DNA of 64,000 nucleotides from Peribacillus loiseleuriae (GTDB taxonomy: Bacteria > Bacillota > Bacilli > Bacillales > DSM-1321). Positions 39,033 through 47,028 of the stretch are shown piece by piece. The DNA is taken from NCBI RefSeq assembly GCF_001183985.1, contig NZ_LFZW01000001.1, positions 4,307,621 to 4,371,620 of the forward strand, read 5' to 3'. The position numbers and the translations under genes are program-made. Numbering within the stretch: position 1 is the first letter of the stretch; every line of letters starts with the position of its first letter. Below the pieces are notes generated by a model. That model was not told the DNA's origin, did no database searches, and saw only the letters and a list, made by a program, of their open reading frames with translations.

Positions 39033-40238
39033 TTATGCTTGCTCTTGTTGCTTTGCTTCAAGAAAAGCAATTTTTACTTTGTTCAGTAATTCTTGATCAG
39101 TAAGTAACTTATACCCAGCAAATGCCAAGGCTTTAGCACCGGTAAGGATGGCATGATTCCCCTGATCTGACTTCGCACATTCACGGAATTCATTGGTGTG
39201 AGCAATTAGATCATCCGGGCCAATTTTAATAAACGGATGAGCAGTCGGCACAACATGGCTGACATTTCCAGCGTCTGTTGAGCCATACCCAGTTGTTTTT
39301 CGAGGAATTACCGTCTCTCCCAATTGGGTTAACTCTTCTGCCAATAAGTCATCTAAAACCGGATTGATGATAAAATTAAAAATTTCATTTTGAAATCGTT
39401 CAATTTTGACGGTGCTACCAGTAGAAAGGGCTGCACCTTTAGCGATATTTTGAATTTTTTCAGATACGTTCTTGCACTTTTTCCATGTTTCAGCTCGAAT
39501 AAAGAAGCGGGCTGATGCATATTCAGGGATAATATTGGGGGCATCGCCACCGTTTGTAATAATGCCATGAATTTTTACATCGGAGGGCAATTGCTGCCTG
39601 AGAGCCCCAATGCCATTAAACAATTGAATGACGCTATCGAGCGCATTGATTCCTTGATCCGGTGAAGCCGCTGCATGGGCTGCTTTTCCGTAAAAATGAA
39701 ATTCAAGCGGATCGACAGCAAGAAATGGGTTCGTCACACCTGTTTGTCCTGACGGATGAATAATGATGGCTGCATCGACGCCATCAAACAATCCTTGTTT
39801 GACATAGCTTCCTTTTGCACTTCCATTTGGCCCGCCTTCTTCTGCCGGGGTACCAAATACAATCACTTCCCCACCTGTCTCCTCGAGAACCTTTGCAAGT
39901 GAAATTCCGGCTGCGACACTTGTTGTACCAATAATATTATGACCGCAAGCATGGCCGAGCCCTGGCAATGCATCATACTCGGCTAGAAAAGCGATTGTTG
40001 GGCCTTCTTTTGATGACCTTTTTCTCGCGATAAAACCCGTCTCATGGCCAGCAATATCACGTTCCACATCAAAGCCCGCTTCAACTAGTAAAGCCGTTAG
40101 CGTATTAGAAGCAAAATATTCTTGGTTGCCGATTTCAGGATTCGCATGAATTTTTTGACTTGTTTCAACATACTTATTTGCTCGTAATTCAAGATCTTCT
40201 TCAATGATTTGCAAGTGAACTTCCTTAACAATAGTCAC
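39033..40238 (-). CDS. M20-family amidohydrolase (N-acyl amino acid deacylase type)
   Basis: A 401-residue metallopeptidase-like amidohydrolase of the M20D group (HipO/YtnL, YxeP, AbgB). Metal ligands are visible in ACGHNIIGT (Cys/His), PAEEGG (Glu-Glu) and IIHPSG, and the dimerisation-domain motif GKAAHAAASPDQGINALD is intact. The start is GTG with AAGGGGG upstream. It follows metQ by 83 bases under the same SAM riboswitch. Related enzymes remove acyl groups from cysteine or other amino acids (SndA/SndB roles in S-(2-succino)cysteine breakdown); here an N-acyl methionine or cysteine derivative is the likely substrate. Confidence 0.9.
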   Translation of the reverse strand: MTIVKEVHLQIIEEDLELRANKYVETSQKIHANPEIGNQEYFASNTLTALLVEAGFDVERDIAGHETGFIARKRSSKEGPTIAFLAEYDALPGLGHACGHNIIGTTSVAAGISLAKVLEETGGEVIVFGTPAEEGGPNGSAKGSYVKQGLFDGVDAAIIIHPSGQTGVTNPFLAVDPLEFHFYGKAAHAAASPDQGINALDSVIQLFNGIGALRQQLPSDVKIHGIITNGGDAPNIIPEYASARFFIRAETWKKCKNVSEKIQNIAKGAALSTGSTVKIERFQNEIFNFIINPVLDDLLAEELTQLGETVIPRKTTGYGSTDAGNVSHVVPTAHPFIKIGPDDLIAHTNEFRECAKSDQGNHAILTGAKALAFAGYKLLTDQELLNKVKIAFLEAKQQEQA

Positions 40239-40321
40239 AGTTTCTTGCCCCCTTCTAATTAGAAAGAAGCCAGATAAAGTTTCGTTATCTCTATTTGGCT
40301 TCGACTTTATTTTGTATCAGT

Positions 40322-41185
40322 TTATTTAGCAGCAGGTTTCGTCCAAGCATCTTTATAATTAACCAGCTCGTCTACTGAAACGTATGCCGGAATCTGGCTT
40401 CCTTTAAACGTATCATCTATGAATTGTTCTACCTTTTTGGATTGATAAAGCTCCACTAATTTCTGTAATTCCGGACGGTCTGCATTCCCTTTTTTCACAG
40501 CAATAATATTAATATATGGTTTAGCTGTAGCATTTTCATGGAATAAAGAATCCTCTAATTTTAAGCCTGCCTCCACGGCAAAGTTATTATTAATAACAGA
40601 CGCTTCCACATCATCTAAGAATCGCGGTGTATTGCCAGCTGCCACTGCTTCAAACTTCAAATTCTTCGGATTGGTTGCAATTTTATTTAATGCACCGTTT
40701 CCATCAAAATCCTCAACTAACGTAATCAAACCCGCTTCTTGTAAAAGTAATAAGGCACGTCCAAAGTTCGTTCCTTCATTTGGTACAGCAATTGTTGCAC
40801 CTTCTGGCAGTTCCTCAAGCTTCTTATATTTTTTTGAATACAACCCCATTGGAGCAATAACCGTCGCACCGATTGCTTCTAAATCCAACTTTTGCTTTTT
40901 AATAAATTCGTCAAAATAAGAAACCGTTTGAAAGGAATTTGCATCAATCTCCCCTTCAGCTAATGCTAGATTCGGCTGGATATAATCATTAAATTTAACG
41001 AGCTCAATCTTCAACCCTTCTTCTTTAGCGATACCAACGATATAATCCCATGTTCTTGTATCCCCACTACTAACGCCGACTTTCACTGTTTTTTCACCAT
41101 CTGCATTGCCTTTTACTTCATTTTTTCCACATGCTGACAAGACAGCAAGTGCCAGTATTAAGATTGCAATTAATAATTTCTTCAT
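40322..41185 (-). CDS. metQ: Methionine ABC transporter substrate-binding lipoprotein
   Basis: A 287-residue NlpA/MetQ-family lipoprotein. The lipobox LAVLSACGKN places the lipid cysteine at residue 19. Family segments are VKVGVSSGDTRTWDYI, LALAEGEIDANSFQTVSYF and NEGTNFGRALLLLQEAGLI. The ATG at 41185 follows GGGGG; the upstream open frame overlaps metI and is not coding. It is third in metN-metI-metQ. A SAM-I riboswitch upstream of metN supports methionine as ligand. Confidence 0.95.
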   Translation of the reverse strand: MKKLLIAILILALAVLSACGKNEVKGNADGEKTVKVGVSSGDTRTWDYIVGIAKEEGLKIELVKFNDYIQPNLALAEGEIDANSFQTVSYFDEFIKKQKLDLEAIGATVIAPMGLYSKKYKKLEELPEGATIAVPNEGTNFGRALLLLQEAGLITLVEDFDGNGALNKIATNPKNLKFEAVAAGNTPRFLDDVEASVINNNFAVEAGLKLEDSLFHENATAKPYINIIAVKKGNADRPELQKLVELYQSKKVEQFIDDTFKGSQIPAYVSVDELVNYKDAWTKPAAK

Positions 41186-41201
41186 TTTGTTTTTCCCCCA
41201 A

Positions 41202-41873
41202 TTATCTTCTTCTGATTTTTTTTGACACGATATTTCCAGTTGATTGTAGTAATTGAACGATAACGACAAGGGCTGCAACCGTGACAATCATGGTCATCGT
41301 ATCGAAGCGTTGATAGCCATAACTTAAAGCAAGATCACCCACTCCCCCTGCTCCAACTGCTCCGGCCATTGCTGAAGCGCCGACAAGACCGATTGTTGCT
41401 GTTGTAAACGTAAGAACCAACGAGCTAAGTCCTTCTGGAATTAAAAAGCGAAAAATAATCTGCCATGTCGTCGCTCCCATTGCTTCTGCCGCTTCAATAA
41501 TTCCTTTATCTACTTCCAAGAGTGAATTTTCCACAAGGCGAGCGATATAAGGCGCTGCATAAAAAATTAAGGGAACGATTGCTGCATTTGTGCCAATCGC
41601 TGTACCGACTACGAATCTAGTAAACGGAATAAGTGCAACTAGTAAAATAATAAATGGAACAGACCGTAAAATATTAATAACGGGGTTCAAAACATTGAAT
41701 ACCCACTTATTCTCCAAGATATGACCGTTCCTAGTTATGACAAGTAAGATTCCCAGCGGAAGTCCAATCACAACTGAAAATAATAGGGATAAGGCAACCA
41801 TATAAAGCGTATCACCAAAACCAGTTAACAGCTGCTCAGCCGTAATTTCCATGCCCCATAATGTGTTATTCAT
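41202..41873 (-). CDS. metI: Methionine ABC transporter permease
   Basis: A 223-residue permease with five membrane segments. The coupling loop EAAEAMGATTWQIIFRFLIPEGL and the preceding INILRSVPFIILLVALIP are typical for MetI. The start overlaps the end of metN by eight bases, and metQ follows 16 bases after its stop, so the three are translated as a unit. Confidence 0.95.
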   Translation of the reverse strand: MNNTLWGMEITAEQLLTGFGDTLYMVALSLLFSVVIGLPLGILLVITRNGHILENKWVFNVLNPVINILRSVPFIILLVALIPFTRFVVGTAIGTNAAIVPLIFYAAPYIARLVENSLLEVDKGIIEAAEAMGATTWQIIFRFLIPEGLSSLVLTFTTATIGLVGASAMAGAVGAGGVGDLALSYGYQRFDTMTMIVTVAALVVIVQLLQSTGNIVSKKIRRR

Positions 41874-42885
41874 GTATTCTCACCTCCTGTACAAGAATAT
41901 TTTCAGCTTGAATATAATCGTATGCTTTCTTAATCTCGCTTTCTTCTCCTGTCACTTCAATAATCAAATTACCAAAAGGTGTTTCCTGGATTTCCGAAAT
42001 ATTGGCTGACAACACATTTAAATCGACATCAAATTGTTTGGCAACTGTAGATAATAATGGCTTGCCTGAATTTGCTCCAATAAAATTAATTTTCCAGATA
42101 ATCGGATTTCCTGCCGCCTGGCTTTTAAAACTTTTGGGAATTTCATCATGGATTACTGTTCGGACAAAATTTTGGGCAATCTCCGTCTGCGGTTTAGCAA
42201 ATACGTCAAACACAGGACCTTGTTCAACAATCCTGCCACCTTCCATGACCGCCACCTTATTACAAATTTCGCGAATGACCGACATTTCGTGGGTAATTAG
42301 CAAGATGGTGATGTTATATTCCTGGTTCACTTTCTTTAATAGCTGTAAAACAGCACTTGTCGTTTGTGGATCGAGCGCTGATGTTGCTTCATCGCATAAT
42401 AGAATCGAAGGATTGGTTGCTAAAGCACGTGCAATGCCGATTCGCTGCTTTTGACCACCAGACAGTTGCTCTGGATAATTTTTCGCCTTTCCTAAAAGAC
42501 CCACAAATTCCAATAGTTCATTAACTCGTGTCTGAATTTCTTTAACAGGTGTACCTGATAAGATGAGCGGCATCGCTACATTATCAAAAACGGTCTTTGA
42601 GTTCAGTAAATTAAAATGTTGGAAAATCATGCCGATTTTCTTCTTCTCCGCTCGTAAATCTTTCGGCTTTAAAGAGGTCAACGCCTTACCATTTACCAAA
42701 ATTTCCCCTTCTGATGGACGTTCTAGTAAATTGACTAACCGAATCAATGTACTTTTCCCAGCACCGCTATAACCAACAACACCGAAAATATCGCCTTTTT
42801 CCACGATTAGATCGATCCCTTTCAACGCTTCGACCGTTTGTTTCTTCGACTCATACCTCTTTTTTACATTTTGAAATTCAATCAT
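41866..42885 (-). CDS. metN: Methionine ABC transporter ATP-binding protein
   Basis: A 339-residue ATPase with Walker A GYSGAGKST (about 38-46), Q-loop FQHFNLL, signature LSGGQKQR and Walker B LLCDEATS. The C-terminal NIL domain (about 262-339, ending in IQAENILVQEVRI) is the regulatory methionine-binding domain of MetN transporters. A GGGGGAGAG ribosome binding site precedes the ATG. It is the first gene of metNIQ-amidohydrolase and is preceded by a SAM-I riboswitch and its terminator. Confidence 0.97.
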   Translation of the reverse strand: MIEFQNVKKRYESKKQTVEALKGIDLIVEKGDIFGVVGYSGAGKSTLIRLVNLLERPSEGEILVNGKALTSLKPKDLRAEKKKIGMIFQHFNLLNSKTVFDNVAMPLILSGTPVKEIQTRVNELLEFVGLLGKAKNYPEQLSGGQKQRIGIARALATNPSILLCDEATSALDPQTTSAVLQLLKKVNQEYNITILLITHEMSVIREICNKVAVMEGGRIVEQGPVFDVFAKPQTEIAQNFVRTVIHDEIPKSFKSQAAGNPIIWKINFIGANSGKPLLSTVAKQFDVDLNVLSANISEIQETPFGNLIIEVTGEESEIKKAYDYIQAENILVQEVRIHE

Positions 42886-42924
42886 CTACTCTCCCCCATG
42901 TTGTTCCTTTTCAAAGCTGTAATA

Positions 42925-43123
42925 CGAAAAAGCCTCTTCCATCATTAGACAGAAGAGGCTTACTTAGACAAATTAAAAGAATATACTTCTATTAGTTATC
43001 TAGCAAAGGCTTCTTCTTATCTTTCAAACTTTCGTTCGTTGGATTTAGCACAGTATTTTTACAAAAGTAAAAACCTGTTGCCGAGGTTTCATAGGGCCAA
43101 GTCCCTCCACATCTCTTGATAAG
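42925..43123 (-). promoter_or_regulatory. SAM-I (S-box) riboswitch with terminator, upstream of metN
   Basis: On the minus strand the aptamer begins CTTATCAAGAGATGTGGAGG, continues GGACTTGGCCC and AACCTCGGCAACAGG, and closes with GTGCTAAATCCAACG and GAAAGATAAG; these are the conserved S-box elements, with P1 formed by CTTATC / GATAAG (43118-43123 and 43016-43021). The intrinsic terminator has arms AGCCTCTTC (42930-42938) and GAAGAGGCT (42952-42960) plus a T-run. High SAM should stop transcription of metNIQ and the amidohydrolase gene. Confidence 0.95.
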
Positions 43124-43219
43124 AAATATCCATATATAATTTTTATTTTCTCTACTATATAACTTAATATTTAAAATGTCAATTAAATTCTAAAAAATCT
43201 GTTTGTTATGACCGAGAGG

Positions 43220-43315
43220 CTCGCCCATAATGAAAGGGTCAGACCCACATTTACTATAACCGTTTATCTATGACATATTAAACGAGCTATAGAATATGAG
43301 GGCAGACCCTTTTTA
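43220..43315. repeat. Family B palindromic element, copy 3
   Basis: GCCCATAATGAAAGGGTCAG, ACCCACAT, CCGTTTAT, ATTAAACGAGC, AGAATATGAGGGCAGACCC and TTTTT. Same orientation as copy 2. It lies just downstream of the methyltransferase stop (43380, minus strand). Confidence 0.7.
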
Positions 43316-43379
43316 GATAGTCTTGTCTTAATGTAGTTTTTAAAAAAAGAATCGTTAGTTCGGCAATCTTCTATATACA

Positions 43380-43937
43380 CTAGAAACTGCAAGTAAATAC
43401 ATAAGCCGGTGGAACATTCCAATATACCTTTTTAATTTGAATGTTACCAAAAAAGGTACGAAAGAAGTTTTGTTTCATTTTTGAATATTGAAACGTGATA
43501 AATTTACCTTCTTCCCTTAAGACTTTATTCGTCTGTTTTAAAATATTGCGGGATATCATGAGGGGGAGGCTTGTAAATGGTAGTCCTGATACTACATAGT
43601 CCACTTTAGAGATCGCATACTGTTCCTTGATTTGTGCCACATCTTCTGCAGATCCATGAACAATATACACCTTGTCCATTTGTTTATATTTTTCTTTTAG
43701 TATCTTATAAAATGATTCGTTTACCTCAATAACTAAAAGGATGGTTTCTGGATGTTTCTTCTTTATGATCTCTTCTGTAAATACACCCGTTCCCGGTCCA
43801 TACTCAATGATACATGTTGCTTCTTCAAAGCAGATAGGTGCTACCATCTGTTTTGCCAGTTGTTTAGAACTTGGAATCATAGCTCCCACGAAACGCGGAT
43901 GTTTGATATATTGTTGAATGAAACGAAAGGCGTTCAT
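43380..43937 (-). CDS. Class I SAM-dependent methyltransferase (phospholipid N-methyltransferase/KsgA-like)
   Basis: A 185-residue Rossmann-fold methyltransferase. Motif I is IIEYGPGTGVFTEEI (about 43-57), an acidic residue follows in LLVIEVNESF, and motif IV resembles VDYVVSGLPFTSLP, a variant of the NLPY-type motif of rRNA adenine dimethylases and phospholipid N-methyltransferases. The N-terminus FVGAMIPSSKQLAKQM is also typical for the phospholipid-methyltransferase-like group. The substrate is unknown. It is a monocistronic gene between the met operon leader and a family C element. Confidence 0.8.
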   Translation of the reverse strand: MNAFRFIQQYIKHPRFVGAMIPSSKQLAKQMVAPICFEEATCIIEYGPGTGVFTEEIIKKKHPETILLVIEVNESFYKILKEKYKQMDKVYIVHGSAEDVAQIKEQYAISKVDYVVSGLPFTSLPLMISRNILKQTNKVLREEGKFITFQYSKMKQNFFRTFFGNIQIKKVYWNVPPAYVFTCSF

Positions 43938-44076
43938 TTAAATCCCTCTCTTTATATGCCCGTCAAAGTATATTGTGTCCAGAAAATTTGAATATACAGT
44001 GGGAAAATCTTAAGAATTTTTAATAAAGATATAATGAGGCATCTTGTTAGGTATTTAATTACATGACAAAATTCAT

Positions 44077-44345
44077 GATAAAGTGAAATTTCAATCAGTG
44101 GGGGTTTTCTTCATCCCCCACTGATTGTTAGTCCCGTTCTAGTATCGCTAAAATCTCCGCTACCACGTAGATAAGGCCATACTGCGAACCCAATTGGTTC
44201 AACTATACCTTTGAAGATCACAAAGGTAAGTTTCACTGTATCTCACCAATCGGGCTTTTACGAGCAGTTATCCCCCACCTAGATTTACACATTTACACTT
44301 GTACCTTGAGGTGGGGGTCTAACTGCCCGTTAATGCGGGATAAAT
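44077..44345 (+). repeat. Family C hairpin element, apparently full-length copy (about 265 bp)
   Basis: Starts ATAAAGTGAAATTTCAATCA with the hairpin AATCAGTGGGGG...CCCCCACTGATT (44091-44124). The middle includes GTTAGTCCCGTTC and a GGTTCAACTATACCTTTG segment. It continues GTTTCACTGTATCTCACCAA, then a second stem ATCCCCCACCT...AGGTGGGGGT (44270-44319), and ends CCCGTTAATGCGGGATAAA. No open reading frame of useful length lies inside. The other copies are deletion versions of this one. See findings for the HEARO/omega-RNA comparison. The remaining gap bases (43938-44076, 44346-44641) show no gene. Confidence 0.8.
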
Positions 44346-44641
44346 GGTGACGTATTAACGCCAAATTCGTTTTGTATGCAAACTTATTTAATGATCATTA
44401 TTCTTTTATGAAGTTTGTGTACCTCAGGCTTGTGGTTTTCCGATCGGCCACTTCAGATTCTGAGTCACCATGGACAAACTTGCATGAAACCTAATATTTA
44501 TGCCTTCATAGATTGAGATCTACACCTTATAGACTACACCCATGTTGGACCCGCATAAAAAAAGGGCTGATCCTTGTTTGAATCAACTCCTTATAAAGAC
44601 TTTTCCTATTATTTACCGTTTCAAAAATATCAGCTTGTTCT

Positions 44642-45466
44642 TTAGTCTTCTGATCTCAAGCGCGAGTTCTCATCGATTTTCGTCTTGGTCAAGTAGATGA
44701 CCATAACGAGGATGACTACGAGGAAGATTGCGCTAGTTCCCATCGTACCCAGACCAAGACCACCCGCATGGCGAGATTGTGATAGGTAGTCGCCAAGAGA
44801 GGCGCCAAAAGGACGGGTTAAGATGTAGGCAATCCAGAAGGCCAGCACTGCATTCATCTTAAAAACGTAGTAAGCAATGGTCACTACCCCGATTATTGCA
44901 GCGAACATTAGCGCTGAATTCAAGTACCCTAAATTGAGCCCCTCTGCAATGAAGTCACCGGCTGCAGTCCCCAAAGCGAAGGTAAACAGGATGGCTAACC
45001 AGTAGAACGCTTCCCTCTTGGTCGTATAGATAGAGTGAATGGACAAAGTCTTTTCACTCGCGTACCAAGCAGCAAAAGTTGCTAGCATCGCGAGGCCGAA
45101 GATGATAGTGGTCGTCATCAGTGCGACCCCATAGTTATCCACAAGATTGTCTGTGACGAGTGTGCCGACAACGCTTATAAGCACGACTGTAAGCCAGTAG
45201 ATCCCTGGCACATATTTCTTCGCCCTGAACTGAAAAAATAGCGTGATCAGAAAGAGAACAGCCATGATAAATGTCGTGTTTGTCAATCCCCAGTGCAGGT
45301 TAAAATTTAGAAAGTCTGCAGCCGTCTCCCCCACTGTGGTTGCCATAATTTTGATAATCCAGAAGTATATCGTGACTTCTGGAACTTTGCTCAACATTTG
45401 TTGGCCTCTAGAATGGGAAGCCAGGGCTTCATTAGAATTAGATGGGATTTTTGCCAATGGATTCAT
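44642..45466 (-). CDS. COG4705-like multi-pass membrane protein
   Basis: A 274-residue integral membrane protein with about eight hydrophobic segments after a short cytoplasmic N-terminus. A repeated acidic membrane motif is visible: KIMATTVGETAADFLN, TFALGTAAGDFIAEGLNLGY and YILTRPFGASLGDYLSQ, which is characteristic of uncharacterised COG4705-type membrane proteins. No catalytic motif is apparent. The coding sequence is visibly richer in G and C than its surroundings, which suggests transfer. It is monocistronic, with a GGAGA ribosome binding site before the ATG. Confidence 0.75.
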   Translation of the reverse strand: MNPLAKIPSNSNEALASHSRGQQMLSKVPEVTIYFWIIKIMATTVGETAADFLNFNLHWGLTNTTFIMAVLFLITLFFQFRAKKYVPGIYWLTVVLISVVGTLVTDNLVDNYGVALMTTTIIFGLAMLATFAAWYASEKTLSIHSIYTTKREAFYWLAILFTFALGTAAGDFIAEGLNLGYLNSALMFAAIIGVVTIAYYVFKMNAVLAFWIAYILTRPFGASLGDYLSQSRHAGGLGLGTMGTSAIFLVVILVMVIYLTKTKIDENSRLRSED

Positions 45467-46055
45467 CTCCTTTTTTACTTAGAACCGGTAAATAATGTCG
45501 TCAAACTCCCTGCTTTTCATATTCTGTAAGGAAATTCATCATACAATATTCACATGAAAATTTAATGAAAATACGATTAAAATTACTTAAGAACTCCACT
45601 AAAAAATTGGAGTTGAAATAAGCTCATCACGAATGAAGTCCACCTGCACACAATCGATTGTCCCAAATTCTCCAATTATATTGCCCATTTCAATGAATAA
45701 TATAACAATCTAGTTTACAATGTGTTATTGCTGCTAAAAAGGTCGGAATATTCAAAAAATAAAATTTGGATTACAGTATGGATAAATATAACCCTCGTAA
45801 AATAGGCCACACGCTTTAGTACATGGAAAAAAGATTTATGCTAAATCGACTGAAGGCTGTATTAAGCTGATATAAAATGAAGTTGAAAAAGAATGATTTC
45901 TAATTTATAAACAAACATACGTTCAAATTCTCATCGAAAAAAAAGATAATATTTATTTTTTTCACTAGTTTCATAGCTGGCCATCTATTTCCATTGAATA
46001 GAAATATTCAAATACGTAAACAACCATTAAAATGATCTACCTGCATAATCTTCCT
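45467..46055. other. Intergenic stretch without a recognisable gene
   Basis: About 590 AT-rich bases. It should include the promoter of the COG4705-like gene. No repeat family member, hairpin terminator or coding frame stands out. Confidence 0.5.
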
Positions 46056-46598
46056 TTATTTTTTGGCCAGTACTTCTTCGACTAAGTAACTAACCTCATT
46101 TTTGATAAATTGATCAAAGATGTTCAGTGTTTCCCCCTTTTTAAGTTTCTCTTGAAGTGAATGGATAAACATACGATTTCCTTCATCTTGAATTTCATCT
46201 AGCAAGGATTCTAAAAAATTTATGAGTATTGACTTTTGTTTAGTGTTCCATTCTTCATCTAATGTAATCCCTTGTCCCTGTTCCATTGTAAAGGATCCTT
46301 TTCCATACGAAATAGAAGACAAATGATCAATTCCTTCTATCTCTTTTGGATTACTTACTAAAAAAATGCTGGATTTCCCTATGTGTATATCAAAATTACC
46401 ATTTATTTCAGTATTTTATTTGGAAAATAGTGTAACTCTTTCTTGTGAATAACTCATTGTATTTATAAAGTTCACTACGGTTAGATGAACGTTCAACGCA
46501 ACTTCAATGGTTGTGTCGTTCCCAAAATCAACTAGCCTCAATATTCCTTTCTGAATTAGGATTTCTACTCCCTTAATGGATATTTTAAAAATATTCAT
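46056..46598 (-). pseudogene. Unknown gene interrupted by an in-frame stop
   Basis: Two frames on the minus strand, 46598-46416 (60 residues, MNIFKISIKG to RVTLFSK) and 46322-46056 (88 residues, to VLAKK), lie in the same reading frame. Translation through the TAA at 46416-46418 continues as NTEINGNFDIHIGKSSIFLV and SNPKEIEGIDHLSSISYG, giving one 180-residue protein. The first half carries a good GAGGAT ribosome binding site; the second half has helical, acidic character (LESLLDEIQDEGNRMF). I recognise no family. It is most simply a recently inactivated gene. Confidence 0.6.
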
Positions 46599-46681
46599 AG
46601 TTCATCCTCCAAACTACTTTCTCTCAATCTAAGTTAACTGGGTAAATGATACTTTTTCCTAAATACAGCACTTTATATCCC

Positions 46682-46789
46682 TAAAGTGAAACTTCAATCA
46701 GTGGGATTTTGCTCCCATGAGAATAACCATTTTCATCCTTGTAGGTGAAGCGTTGCATCATGGATGGCTGCCCGTTAATGTCGGATAAA
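46682..46789 (+). repeat. Family C hairpin element, copy with variant interior
   Basis: CTAAAGTGAAACTTCAATCA, GTGGGATTTTGCTCCCA, then an interior of about 45 bases not shared with other copies, then GCTGCCCGTTAATGTCGGAT and AAA. The hairpin loop is shortened. The rest of the gap 46599-47028 has no gene. Confidence 0.65.
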
Positions 46790-47028
46790 CCTACAAGCTG
46801 AAATCCACTTAAAATCACATTAAATTTAATGAAAATGAGATTTGATTTTATTAATTATGATATTTAAGCAAGTTTCTCAGAAAAAAGGACCCTACAAACA
46901 TCTACATATTAAACGAATGATATTTCACAAAAAGCAGGGATACCATCGAAACTGAACTTAAAAATTAAGGGTATGATGAATCGATGCCAGTAATCCCTTA
47001 ACCCATTTTTTTGAGTGATTCTTTTAGT

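Noticed and set aside
42002-42454. 150-codon plus-strand frame opposite metN
   Set aside because: Complementary shadow of metN, which has all ABC ATPase motifs.
43380-43937. Annotation of the methyltransferase as the rRNA dimethylase KsgA or an Erm resistance enzyme
   Set aside because: It is too short and has SGLPF in place of the NLPY/NxPF motif; a phospholipid-methyltransferase-like assignment fits better.
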